Positions 1-7,140 of a DNA stretch of 11,487 nucleotides are shown piece after piece. The translations under genes and the position numbers were made by a program. Source of the DNA: Candidatus Agrococcus pullicola (lineage in GTDB: Bacteria > Actinomycetota > Actinomycetes > Actinomycetales > Microbacteriaceae). Numbering within the stretch: the first letter of the stretch is position 1; the number at the start of each line of letters is the position of its first letter. The stretch spans positions 1-11,487 of the forward strand of contig DXDC01000280.1 of NCBI GenBank assembly GCA_019115685.1. The letters are read 5' to 3'. The notes below the pieces were generated by a model. It had not been told where the DNA came from. It worked only from the letters and a program-made list of their open reading frames with translations, and searched no databases.

Positions 1-40
1 ACCAGAACTTCCGACCACCGAACGATGAGGAGCATCCGTC

Positions 41-754
41 ATGTCCAAGAAATTCGAGATCGAGAAAGTCGTCGCCCTCGAGGCGACTCTCGAACAGGTG
101 TGGCGCGCAATCGCCACGCCGGAGGGCCAAGCTGCATGGTCTCCCGACCCGTACGCTTCGCAGGAAGGCATGCAGGTCGAGAGCGACGAGCCGGCGCGGC
201 TCGCGGTGCGCACCCCCGAAGCGGAGAATGCCGCATTCCACGCGTTCGAATACCTCATCGAAGCGCACGATGGCGGCACCACCACCCTTCGATTCGTGCA
301 CAGCGGCTACCTCGGAGATGACTGGGACGCCGACTTCGACTACGGCGAGCTCACCGGTTACGGGTGGGACATGTATTTACACACGCTTGCCCAGTACTGC
401 GCCCACTTCGCCGACCGGCCAGCTGCGTTCGTGGTCGCGGAGGGGCCTCCGACTTCTGCGACCGAGGGCGCATGGGCAAGTCTCGAACGAGCTCTCGGCG
501 TCGACGGCCCCGTCGAGATCGGGCAGCACTTAACCCTGCATCCGGATGGATTGCCGAAGCTCGACGGCGTCGTCGACTACATTCAGCCCGGCTTCAATTT
601 CATCGGGCTCCGTACCGCCAACGGGCTTTATCGATTCCACGACAACTCCGTCATGGGGATGCCGATCGCAATCGGTCACTACATCTACGAGGACGTCGAT
701 CGCGAGCGTACAGAACAAGCCTGGAAAGACTGGCTGGATCGCGTCTTCGCGTAG
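41..754 (+). CDS. SRPBCC (AHSA1/START-like) domain protein
   Basis: The 237-residue product has a SRPBCC/AHSA1-type hydrophobic-cavity domain over about residues 1-125. The family's opening pattern is visible: a beta strand (FEIEKVVALEA), then the helix that begins TLEQVWRAIATPEG (residues 17-30), a W33 before the second strand, and a closing long helix around residues 107-122. Members bind small hydrophobic ligands or act as stress or co-chaperone proteins; no catalytic residue can be named here. Residues about 140-237 form a further part with strand-like segments (GQHLTLHP, FNFIGLRT) and a terminal helix, longer than the usual 140-160 residue single-domain member. There is no signal peptide or membrane segment, so it is cytoplasmic. 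The ATG at 41 is supported by GAGGAG at 27-32, eight bases upstream. It converges on the XRE gene ending at 891, with a hairpin repeat between them. The promoter lies outside the window. The fold call is good; the function is unknown. Confidence 0.8.
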   Translation: MSKKFEIEKVVALEATLEQVWRAIATPEGQAAWSPDPYASQEGMQVESDEPARLAVRTPEAENAAFHAFEYLIEAHDGGTTTLRFVHSGYLGDDWDADFDYGELTGYGWDMYLHTLAQYCAHFADRPAAFVVAEGPPTSATEGAWASLERALGVDGPVEIGQHLTLHPDGLPKLDGVVDYIQPGFNFIGLRTANGLYRFHDNSVMGMPIAIGHYIYEDVDRERTEQAWKDWLDRVFA

Positions 755-770
755 GCCCCGACGTGCCCGC

Positions 771-850
771 TCCGAACTGCTTGAAAACTGAAGAAGTGCG
801 CTGAACTGCTTGGCTATTCGAGCTTCTCAGGAGAAGCCAAGCGGTTCAGC
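771..850. repeat. Intergenic hairpin repeat, copy A
   Basis: This 80-bp element sits between the convergent SRPBCC and XRE genes. It aligns without gaps to 9134-9213, with 14 differences in 80 by eye, about 82% identity. Arms at 801-819 and 831-849 form a 19-position stem with one A/A mismatch and two G-T wobbles, closing an 11-base loop (820-830). An inner perfect palindrome, GCTTCTC-AG-GAGAAGC (822-837), overlaps it. The ten bases at 774-783 are repeated exactly at 803-812, so either copy could pair with the right arm. No T-run follows the stem on either strand, so it is not a textbook intrinsic terminator, though its place between gene ends fits a bidirectional transcript end. It could also be a REP- or MITE-like dispersed element. 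Confidence 0.75.
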
Positions 851-890
851 TCGCGAAGCGCCGTGTTTCCGTCCGCCTGCTCCGAGGAGC

Positions 891-1433
891 TCAGTGGCGG
901 GAGCTGGGCGACGTCGAGCAGACGATCTGCGCGTCTTCCGTAATGAGCAGCGTGACGTCGACCGCACTGCGCGCGTCGATCGCATCGCCCCGATCCAGCG
1001 CGTGCTGAACATCGTCGACGGTGACGATCGCCGAACCGCGCAACAGCGTCACGAAGCAGTCGCGGCCGGCGAGCGGCAACGGAAACACCAGCGTCGAGTC
1101 CTTGGCGAAGCTGCCGGCCATGATGTCGGTCTCGAGCGCGGAGTGCGAGAGTTCACGCCAGCCGTCGGCAACGCTCGGCAGCGTCGCGGCCCGGGCGACC
1201 AATCGATCCTCGTCCCGCGTCAGTTCCGCGAGGCTGATGTTGAGGGCCGCCGCAACCTTCGCCAGCAGCGGCAGCGATGCGATGGACAATCCGTTTTCGA
1301 TGTTCGATAAGTGCGACACCGAGATCTCGGCCCGCTGCGCAACCTGCGTGAGGGTCAGCCGAGCATCCTTGCGGCGCGTTCTGATCGCCTTGCCGATGCG
1401 GGGTACGAGTGATTCCTGTTCCAACGCGATCAC
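891..1433 (-). CDS. XRE-family regulator with C-terminal cupin-like domain (downstream member of pair)
   Basis: The 180-residue product (177 if the TTG start is used) has an XRE/Cro-type helix-turn-helix at residues about 12-72: IGKAIRTRRKDARLTLTQ, then the recognition helix ISVSHLSNIENG. Residues about 85-175 form a small beta-rich, cupin-like domain (FVTLLRGSAIVTVDD, then a D-R-G-D turn). No metal-binding histidine cluster is visible there, so any ligand binding is probably metal-free. It follows the other XRE-cupin gene directly, and the frames overlap by four bases (GTGA at 1430-1433) if the GTG is the start. The GTG at 1433 lacks a well-spaced ribosome site. By contrast GAGGTGATC (1428-1436) is placed correctly for a TTG at 1424, which may be the true start. 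Its role is probably in control of the divergent peptide-uptake operon; that is inferred from position only. Confidence 0.85.
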   Translation of the reverse strand: MIALEQESLVPRIGKAIRTRRKDARLTLTQVAQRAEISVSHLSNIENGLSIASLPLLAKVAAALNISLAELTRDEDRLVARAATLPSVADGWRELSHSALETDIMAGSFAKDSTLVFPLPLAGRDCFVTLLRGSAIVTVDDVQHALDRGDAIDARSAVDVTLLITEDAQIVCSTSPSSRH

Positions 1434-1436
1434 CTC
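1428..1436 (-). promoter_or_regulatory. Ribosome site GAGGTGATC favouring a TTG start at 1424
   Basis: Read on the minus strand, GAGGTGATC is a long match to the complement of the 16S rRNA tail. It overlaps the GTG at 1433-1431, so it cannot serve that codon, but it lies three bases before a TTG at 1424-1422, with the GAGG core eight bases away. With the TTG start, the gene would begin five bases after the upstream stop codon instead of overlapping it, and would lose its first three residues. Confidence 0.5.
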
Positions 1437-2047
1437 ACGAGTGCCGGGGTAACGATCCAGAGCAGTTCGACCCGTTCGACACCGGGGTCGATCGTCAGAA
1501 TGTGCTCGGGGTGGGACGAATAGTGCAGGGAGTCTCCCGGGCGCAGGTTGAAGCTTTCGGATTCGAAGGACATCGTCACATCGCCCTCCAGCACGAGGCA
1601 GAAGCGCTCGCCGAGATACCGGTACGTCGCGCTCGTGTCCATCGCCGTGAACTCGTGCCGCAGGGCCGTGTAGGAGGGATTATCGAGTCGCGAGGAAAGC
1701 AGCGAGTACGACTCCGTGCTCGATTCCGCCAGTCGCAAATGATTGGGAGCCCCGGCGCGGTGCACCGTGACTTCCGACTTCACCTCCCGCGGAAAGAACT
1801 CTGAAACGTCGACGCGCAAGACGGCCGAAAGCGTACTGAGCGCACTCAGGCTCGGAACCGTCGCGCTGGTTTCCACCGCCGAGATGTAGCCCTCGCTGTA
1901 ACCGCCCTGTTCGGCGAGATCCGCGAGCGTCATGCCGCGGCTCTTCCGCAATTCACGGATGCGCGCCCCGATGTTGTTGAGCACCCAGTCTTCGTCTGGG
2001 CGACCGCCTTCGTCGGCTACATCAGGGGTCATTCCGTCTTCTTCCAT
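1430..2047 (-). CDS. XRE-family regulator with C-terminal cupin domain (upstream member of pair)
   Basis: The 205-residue product has an XRE helix-turn-helix at residues about 24-84 (NNIGARIRELRKSRGMTLADL, with recognition helix YSEGYISAVETS) and a cupin_2-type barrel at about 140-204 (YRYLGERFCLVLEGDVTMSF, then LRPGDSLHYSSHPEHIL). This is the usual plan of metabolite-sensing XRE-cupin regulators such as the PuuR/SutR type. The frame stays open to a GTG at 2149. I place the start at the ATG at 2047 (or 2032) because the extra stretch is rich in rare codons (AGA, TCA, CCT, CTT), has no family similarity, and has no ribosome site at 2149 or 2140. The gene heads a two-gene minus-strand unit and is divergent from the ABM and transporter genes, the classic position of a local regulator. 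Ligand and direction of control are unknown. Confidence 0.85.
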   Translation of the reverse strand: MEEDGMTPDVADEGGRPDEDWVLNNIGARIRELRKSRGMTLADLAEQGGYSEGYISAVETSATVPSLSALSTLSAVLRVDVSEFFPREVKSEVTVHRAGAPNHLRLAESSTESYSLLSSRLDNPSYTALRHEFTAMDTSATYRYLGERFCLVLEGDVTMSFESESFNLRPGDSLHYSSHPEHILTIDPGVERVELLWIVTPALVR

Positions 2048-2173
2048 CTTCGTCTTCGAGCTGGCGAATCTTGCGAACTTTCGGGGCTGCCCCGCGCATC
2101 CTGACCGTGCAGGAGCATCCGCTCGATCGTTAAGGGTCATGATAACCACACGTCGCCGCAGCTACGGCCCTCC

Positions 2174-2189
2174 TTGTGGTGCTTCACAA
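2174..2189. promoter_or_regulatory. Inverted repeat TTGTG-N6-CACAA, possible second operator
   Basis: Perfect five-base arms (2174-2178 and 2185-2189) flank a six-base spacer in the divergent gap. Its location suits control of the minus-strand regulator pair. It is too closely spaced to be a CRP site, whose TGTG and CACA are eight bases apart. With such short arms a chance origin remains possible. Confidence 0.3.
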
Positions 2190-2250
2190 TTTCGCCCAGA
2201 TAACACTTTCATCACACTCGAGCGAAACTCTCGACTATCGTTATGCAAGC

Positions 2251-2268
2251 GTATAGCTTTGGCTATAC
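2251..2268. promoter_or_regulatory. Perfect palindrome GTATAGC-TTTG-GCTATAC, probable XRE operator
   Basis: Seven-base perfect arms separated by four bases give an 18-bp dyad, AT-rich at its core, 28 bases before the ABM gene's start codon. XRE-family dimers commonly bind short dyads of this size close to the promoter. It overlaps a candidate -10 element (2254-2259), so a protein bound here would be expected to repress the + strand operon. No second copy was noticed in the window. The operator role and the identity of the binding protein are inferred. Confidence 0.6.
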
Positions 2269-2296
2269 AGAAATTCGCGACGATGGAGACCGCAGC

Positions 2297-2620
2297 ATGA
2301 TCAGAACCTTCTTGCATCTCGATGTGAAGCCGGGGCAGCGCGACGCGCTGATCTCCTGGTACAAGGAGTCGAGAGCGCTCGAGAGGGCCGTTGCGGAGGC
2401 CGGCTGCCTGTCCACGGAGCTGTATCCGGATGCGGACAACGACGATCGCCTGCTGGTCACCGCACTGTGGGAGTCGCCGGCCGATTACGACCGCTGGGTC
2501 GCGAACCCGTGGCGTCGGTCGTCAACCGATGAGATCAACCGATTCCTCGCCGAAGGCTTCACCCCTGCCTCCAAGGGATCGGTCGTCCAGAGCATTCACC
2601 ACGCAACGCAGGTCCGGTGA
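2297..2620 (+). CDS. Antibiotic biosynthesis monooxygenase (ABM)-fold protein
   Basis: The 107-residue product fits the small alpha+beta ferredoxin-like ABM family. It opens with a strand (MIRTFLHLDVKPGQRDAL), then a helix (ALERAVAEAGCLSTELYPD), a strand with a W (RLLVTALWESPADYDRWV, residues about 49-66) and a last helix near NRFLAEGF. ABM-fold proteins include quinone-forming monooxygenases, haem-degrading enzymes and many of unknown role; the family name does not imply antibiotic synthesis here. The ATG at 2297 is chosen over an in-frame ATG at 2243 because GGAG (2285-2288) lies eight bases before it, and the longer form would place the 18-bp palindrome inside coding sequence. It is the first gene after the divergent regulatory gap and lies 89 bp before the transporter's binding protein, so it may be co-transcribed. 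Substrate unknown. Confidence 0.75.
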   Translation: MIRTFLHLDVKPGQRDALISWYKESRALERAVAEAGCLSTELYPDADNDDRLLVTALWESPADYDRWVANPWRRSSTDEINRFLAEGFTPASKGSVVQSIHHATQVR

Positions 2621-2709
2621 TCCCGCGACCGTGCTCACCGAGACGAGATAGACGCCAACGCGTCGAGATCCCAAGCACGAACACTTCAGATTGAAAGTAG
2701 GAACACCCC

Positions 2710-4296
2710 ATGGCAAGCCCAAAAATTCGCAGCGCGATGGTGCTCGGCCTCGTCGGGGCGCTGGCGCTGACCGCCTGCTCCGGCGGGAACTCCGGTGACC
2801 AGCCCAACAACGAAGGCGAGGGCGGAGGAACCCTCGTCATCGACACCGCGTTCTCGCTCGAGACCGGCGACCCCGGCCGAAACTACGTACCGACCGGCTC
2901 GACGGTCCTGCACCCCATCTACGAGACGCTCCTCACCTTCGAGGGCGACGACGAGACCGAGCCCGTTCCTGGCCTCGCCACGATGGAAGTGAACGATGAC
3001 GCAACAGAGTTCACGTTCTCGATAGAGGAAGGACGCACGTTCTCCGACGGCACACCGGTCGACGCCGACGACGTGATGTTCACGTTCGAGCGACTCAAGG
3101 GCATGGAGGCGTCGAAGGCCAACCACCTCGTCGTCGACATCGACATCGAGCGCATCGACGACATGACCGTGCGCATGACGACAGAGACGCCCTTCCTGCA
3201 GCTGCCGGCGATCGTGACGAACCCCGCACTCGGCATCCTGAATTCGGAGGTCGTGATCGACAACGGCGGCACGACCGACGACACGGACGCAGCAGAGGAG
3301 TTCCTCAACGGCACCTCCGTCGGCTCCGGCCCGTACCAGCTCGAGTCCTTCGACCTGACGTCGCAGGTCGTGCTCGTGCCGAGCGAAGAGTACAACGGCG
3401 ACCAGCCCGCGCAGTTCGAGCGCGTCGTCGTACGTAACGTGAGCGAAGCGGCGACCCAGCTGACGAACCTTCGCGGTGGCGACTCGCACCTTGCGCTCGA
3501 TCTCTCGGGCGATCAGGTTGCGGAACTCGGTGACGACTTCGACATCACGGCAGGCCCTGGTGCGCAGACCATCTTCCTGTTCGCCAACCAGGATTCTGAG
3601 GTCTTCGGCGATCTGGCGAACCCGAAGTTCGCAGAAGCGGTTCGTTACGCGCTCGACTACGACGCGCTCCTCGAGCTGGCCGGTGACGGCGCCGCGCAGG
3701 CCACCAGCGTCATCCCGCCGATGTTCCTCGGCGCGCTCGAAGACGGCATCGAGCAGGACCTCGACCGTGCCGCCGAAGCGCTCGAAGAGTCCGGATACGA
3801 CGGCGAAACGGTAACCCTCCGGTTCCCGAACGACCAGCCCATCGGTGGCGTCGACTTCACGACGCTCGCCGAACGAGTGCAGTCGCAGCTCTCGGCCGCC
3901 GGCATCTCGATCGACCTCGCTCCGGCACCGTTCGCATCGGAGATCGAGCCGTATGTCGACGGCACCGCCGACTTCGCCATGTGGTACTGGGGCCCCGACT
4001 TCGCCGACTCGTCATCGTTCCTGCCCTTCGGCCCGAACGAAACCGTCGGCATCCGCGCCGGATGGCCGGCAGAGTCCGCACCCGAGATCGCCGACCTCGT
4101 TTCGGAGGCCCGCCAGGCAACGGATCTCGACGAGCGCGAGCAGGCGTTCACCGAGTTCGCGACAGCGCTGCAGGAGGAGGGTCCCTTCATCCCGCTCCTC
4201 GTGCCGGCGCGCAGCTTCGCTTCGTCGGGCGTCGACGGTGTGACGTACAACTCGAACTGGACGATCGATATCGCTGAGCTCAGCCCCGCGAGCTGA
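2710..4296 (+). CDS. Peptide-type ABC transporter substrate-binding lipoprotein (family 5)
   Basis: The 528-residue product starts with a lipoprotein signal peptide: basic MASPKIR, a hydrophobic stretch, then the lipobox L20-T21-A22-C23, so it is lipid-anchored outside the membrane. A Gly/Asn/Glu-rich linker (24-40) leads into a family 5 (DppA/OppA) binding domain. The family signature region is visible around FSDGTPVDADDV (residues 111-122), followed by the typical GSGPYQLESFD and late lobe segments. It captures the substrate and hands it to the permeases; family members bind di- and oligopeptides, nickel chelates, opines or sugars, so the true ligand is open. The mature protein is strongly acidic. 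The start is supported by AGGA at 2699-2702. It is followed after 5 bp by the first permease, as expected in a dpp/opp operon. Confidence 0.92.
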   Translation: MASPKIRSAMVLGLVGALALTACSGGNSGDQPNNEGEGGGTLVIDTAFSLETGDPGRNYVPTGSTVLHPIYETLLTFEGDDETEPVPGLATMEVNDDATEFTFSIEEGRTFSDGTPVDADDVMFTFERLKGMEASKANHLVVDIDIERIDDMTVRMTTETPFLQLPAIVTNPALGILNSEVVIDNGGTTDDTDAAEEFLNGTSVGSGPYQLESFDLTSQVVLVPSEEYNGDQPAQFERVVVRNVSEAATQLTNLRGGDSHLALDLSGDQVAELGDDFDITAGPGAQTIFLFANQDSEVFGDLANPKFAEAVRYALDYDALLELAGDGAAQATSVIPPMFLGALEDGIEQDLDRAAEALEESGYDGETVTLRFPNDQPIGGVDFTTLAERVQSQLSAAGISIDLAPAPFASEIEPYVDGTADFAMWYWGPDFADSSSFLPFGPNETVGIRAGWPAESAPEIADLVSEARQATDLDEREQAFTEFATALQEEGPFIPLLVPARSFASSGVDGVTYNSNWTIDIAELSPAS

Positions 4297-4301
4297 GCCC
4301 G

Positions 4302-5360
4302 ATGACGTCCACGAATCAGGCAGCGCGGAACCGCACCGGTTCCGCGCTGCCGGGCTACCTCCTTCGCCGGCTGGGCACCTCGGTCATCCTGCTCGTCGGC
4401 GTCACCCTGGTGACGTTCATCCTCACCGCCATCGTGCCGGGAGATCCCATCTCGGCAGCGCTCGGCGAAGGCGCAATTCAGAACCCGGCAACCGTCGAGG
4501 CGTATCGCGAGCGCTACGGCATGGACCGTTCCCTGCCCGAACGCTACTGGCTGTATCTCATGACACTGCTGCAGGGCGACCTGGGCACGTCCATCAGGAC
4601 GAGCAGGCCGGTGCTCGAAGAGCTCTCCATCGCGCTGCCCGCGACCGTCGAAGTTGCCGTTGCCGCGGTGATCGTCTCACTTGCGGTCGCCCTCGTCATG
4701 GGCACGATCGCCGCCTACCGCGCCGGCAAGCTCTCCGACCAGATCGTGCGTGTACTCTCACTCATCGGGCTCAGCGTCCCGACGTTCTGGCTCGCGATCA
4801 TGACCTACCGGCTGTTCTTCATGGAGCTGGGATGGGCACCCGGTTCCGGCAGGCTGTCCCCGGCCCTGAATCCGCCGCCCAGGATCACGGGCCTCTACCT
4901 TGTCGACTTCGCACTGGACGGCGATCACGTCGGCTTCATCGACGCGGCCGCTCATCTCGTGCTCCCCGTCCTCGTGCTCTCGCTCTTCACGATCGGACTG
5001 CTGACTCGCTTCATCCGCACATCCGTGCTCGAGGTGCTGTCCTCCGACTACATCCGCGCTGCCAAGGCCAAGGGTCTGCCCACGCGCAGAGTCGTGCTGA
5101 ACTATCTGCTTCGTGGAGCGTCTCTGCCGATCCTCACGATGCTCGGTATCGCGTTCGGCGCGCTGCTGTCGGGAACCGTGCTGGTCGAGGCCATCTTCGC
5201 CTGGCCGGGGCTCGGCACGTACGCCTACTACGCGGCGATCAACCTCGACCTTCCCGCGGTTATGGGCGTGGGCCTGGTCGTCGGCATCATCTACGTCGTG
5301 ATCAACCTGACCGTCGACCTCCTGTACGGAGTGCTCGACCCGAGAGTGAGGCTCCGATGA
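4302..5360 (+). CDS. Peptide-type ABC transporter permease (DppB-like)
   Basis: This 352-residue inner-membrane permease belongs to the DppB/OppB branch. A first membrane helix (about 25-47) precedes the extracellular ERYGMDRSLPERYWLYL segment and the GDLGTSIRTSRPV motif (92-104), both hallmarks of DppB-type proteins. Several further membrane helices follow. The cytoplasmic EAA loop that docks on the ATPase is YIRAAKAKG (residues 250-258). The stretch 176-217 between helices is longer than in compact DppB proteins and may be an outside loop near the binding protein. It forms a heterodimeric channel with the next gene, which starts inside this stop codon (ATGA at 5357-5360), so the two are translationally coupled. 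The start lies 5 bp after the binding-protein stop, with only a weak ribosome site. Confidence 0.93.
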   Translation: MTSTNQAARNRTGSALPGYLLRRLGTSVILLVGVTLVTFILTAIVPGDPISAALGEGAIQNPATVEAYRERYGMDRSLPERYWLYLMTLLQGDLGTSIRTSRPVLEELSIALPATVEVAVAAVIVSLAVALVMGTIAAYRAGKLSDQIVRVLSLIGLSVPTFWLAIMTYRLFFMELGWAPGSGRLSPALNPPPRITGLYLVDFALDGDHVGFIDAAAHLVLPVLVLSLFTIGLLTRFIRTSVLEVLSSDYIRAAKAKGLPTRRVVLNYLLRGASLPILTMLGIAFGALLSGTVLVEAIFAWPGLGTYAYYAAINLDLPAVMGVGLVVGIIYVVINLTVDLLYGVLDPRVRLR

Positions 5361-6343
5361 ACGCCGCCACTTCCGTCGGTCGCACCGCGGACGCGAAGCT
5401 CGCTCGCCGTTCGCGTCGCCGGCTTCCGGCCGCCTGGCGCAGCCCGCTGGCCGTGATCGGCCTGACGATCGCTGCCGCGTGGTTCCTCGCGGCGATCCTC
5501 GCGCCCTGGATCGCACCGCATGACCCGCTCGCGCAGGATCTCCCCCGGCTCACGCCTCCCGGCGAAGCCGCAGTGCTCGGCACCGATGCGCTCGGGCGGG
5601 ATGTCCTGTCCAGACTGCTGCACGGCGCCGGCGTCACGATCCCACTGGCGGGGATGCTCGTGCTCTGCGCCATGGTGCTCGGCACGCTCATCGGCGCTGT
5701 CGGGGGCTATGTCGGCGGCTGGGTCGACGAGATTCTCGGCAGGCTGACCGACCTGTTCATGGCATTCCCGACCGTCATCCTGGCCATGGTCATCGCCGCA
5801 TCGCTCGGCCCCTCACTGTTCAATGCCGTTCTCGCGGGCATTATCGTTACCTGGCCGATCTACGCGCGTGTGACTCGATCGCTCGTGCTCGGCCTGCGAT
5901 CGCAGAACTACGTCATCGCATCCCGCATGCTGGGCTACTCCTCGTGGCGATCGCTCGGCACCGACATCCTGCCGAACATCATGGGTCCCGTCCTCGTGCT
6001 CGCGTCGCTCGAGATCGGCACGGCGATTCTGCTGCTGACCGGTCTGTCCTTCCTCGGCCTCGGCGCGCAACCGCCGACACCCGAATGGGGCTCCATGATC
6101 TCGGGGGCGATGCAGAACATCGACGCCTGGTGGCTCGGTGTCTTCCCGGGCCTCGCGATCCTGACGATCGTCATGGCGTTCAACTTCGTCGGCGATTCAC
6201 TGCGAGACGTGCTCGATCCGCTCTCGTCCGCCGAGCGACAGGGGGCCGGAGCAGCAGCCCCCGCCGTCAGCTCCGACGATTCCGCCGCGGACCCCGTCAC
6301 GACGCGCGTCGACGGCACCGACGATCAGGAGGCCACTCGATGA
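5357..6343 (+). CDS. Peptide-type ABC transporter permease (DppC-like)
   Basis: The 328-residue product is the second channel subunit. A basic N-terminal tail (LARRSRRRLPAAWRSP) precedes the first membrane helix (about 31-52), then comes the family signature HDPLAQD ... LGTDALGRDVLSRLLHGA (55-91), further helices, and the EAA loop YVIASRMLG (185-193). The conserved SFLGLGAQPPTPEWGSMI (231-248) is typical of DppC. The last 35 or so residues, rich in Ala, Ser and Asp, form a disordered cytoplasmic tail longer than usual. The ATG at 5357 is the one overlapping the upstream stop codon; an earlier in-frame ATG exists but lies deep inside the DppB gene. The gene's own stop overlaps the next gene's start (ATGA at 6340-6343). 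Confidence 0.93.
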   Translation: MNAATSVGRTADAKLARRSRRRLPAAWRSPLAVIGLTIAAAWFLAAILAPWIAPHDPLAQDLPRLTPPGEAAVLGTDALGRDVLSRLLHGAGVTIPLAGMLVLCAMVLGTLIGAVGGYVGGWVDEILGRLTDLFMAFPTVILAMVIAASLGPSLFNAVLAGIIVTWPIYARVTRSLVLGLRSQNYVIASRMLGYSSWRSLGTDILPNIMGPVLVLASLEIGTAILLLTGLSFLGLGAQPPTPEWGSMISGAMQNIDAWWLGVFPGLAILTIVMAFNFVGDSLRDVLDPLSSAERQGAGAAAPAVSSDDSAADPVTTRVDGTDDQEATR

Positions 6344-7140
6344 GCGCCGTTCTGTCCATCGACGACCTCGGCGTCGAGCTCGGCCCTAAGCACGCTCGCC
6401 GCAAGGTTGTTCGTGGTGTTTCGCTCGATCTGACAGCTGGCAAGATTCAAGGTCTGGCCGGTGAGTCGGGCTCCGGCAAAACCGTAACCGCGATGGCGGT
6501 GCTGGGTCTGCTGCCGCAATCGGCGGAAGCAACGGGCTCGATACGACTCGGCGATACCGAGTTGATCGGCCTCGGGCAGCGGGCGCTGGGCAAGATCCGC
6601 GGGATGCGCGTTGCGATGATCTTCCAGGACCCTTCGGCAAGCCTGCACCCACAGATCACGATCGGCTCGCAGCTGACCGACCACGTGCGGCATCACATGA
6701 AGCTGAAGCGCAAGGAGGCACGCGAACGGGCGGTCGAGCTCCTCACGCGAGTGAGAGTGCCGGACCCGGAACACGCTCTGCGCCGCTATCCCCACCAGTT
6801 CTCGGGTGGGCAACGGCAGCGCATCGCGATCGCCATGGCACTCGCCTGCGACCCAGAGGTGCTGCTAGCCGACGAACCGACGACAGCACTGGACGTCACG
6901 GTGCAGGCGGGCATCCTCCATCTGCTGCGCGACCTCGTGCAGGAGCGCGACCTCGCAGTGCTGCTGGTGACCCACGACCTCGGCGTCATGAGCTCGATCG
7001 CCGACGACGTCGCCGTCATGCGGCACGGGCAGATCGTCGAGTCGGGCACGCGCCAGCAAATGTTCACGGCGCCCCAGCACCCGTACACGCGTGAGCTGCT
7101 GGAAGCCATGCCCGACGCCCAGGAGAGTGATGTTCTGTGA
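6340..7140 (+). CDS. Peptide-type ABC transporter ATPase (DppD-like)
   Basis: This 266-residue ABC ATPase carries every key element: Walker A GESGSGKT (41-48), Q-loop Q96 in FQDP, signature FSGGQ (154-158), Walker B VLLADEP (174-180) with catalytic E179, and switch H212. With the next protein it would form the heterodimeric engine that drives uptake. It ends soon after HPYTRELLEAMP and so lacks the C-terminal cysteine-containing extension found in many OppD/DppD proteins of about 320-340 residues; it resembles short NikD-length ATPases instead. The ATG at 6340 overlaps the upstream stop and has AGGAGG at 6327-6332, an ideal ribosome site. The next gene starts inside its stop codon (GTGA at 7137-7140). 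Confidence 0.93.
   Translation: MSAVLSIDDLGVELGPKHARRKVVRGVSLDLTAGKIQGLAGESGSGKTVTAMAVLGLLPQSAEATGSIRLGDTELIGLGQRALGKIRGMRVAMIFQDPSASLHPQITIGSQLTDHVRHHMKLKRKEARERAVELLTRVRVPDPEHALRRYPHQFSGGQRQRIAIAMALACDPEVLLADEPTTALDVTVQAGILHLLRDLVQERDLAVLLVTHDLGVMSSIADDVAVMRHGQIVESGTRQQMFTAPQHPYTRELLEAMPDAQESDVL

Larger units (their letters stand above)
2048..2296. promoter_or_regulatory. Divergent promoter region between regulator pair and uptake operon
   Basis: This roughly 250-bp gap is visibly richer in A and T than the surrounding genes and should hold both divergent promoters. It contains two inverted repeats (2174-2189 and 2251-2268), described separately. For the + strand, a weak candidate promoter is TCGACT (2231-2236), 17 bases, then TAGCTT (2254-2259), whose -10 lies inside the 18-bp palindrome; TATCGT at 2236-2241 is an alternative -10. 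I found no convincing minus-strand promoter. If the regulator's start were the GTG at 2149 rather than 2047, the gap would be 147 bp. Confidence 0.5.

Noticed and set aside
2048..2149. N-terminal extension of the upstream XRE regulator to a GTG at 2149 or ATG at 2140.
   Set aside because: The stretch uses rare codons, has no ribosome site, no similarity to the family, and would occupy much of the divergent regulatory gap.
2174..2189. A CRP/cAMP receptor site.
   Set aside because: TGTG and CACA are separated by six bases here, not the eight of the CRP consensus.
2243..2296. An 18-residue extension of the ABM protein from the ATG at 2243.
   Set aside because: It would put the 18-bp palindrome inside coding sequence, and the ATG at 2297 has a proper ribosome site and matches the family's start.
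2651..2664. Small hairpin GACGC-CAAC-GCGTC between the ABM and binding-protein genes as a terminator.
   Set aside because: Five-base arms and no T-run; hairpins this small are expected by chance in GC-rich DNA.
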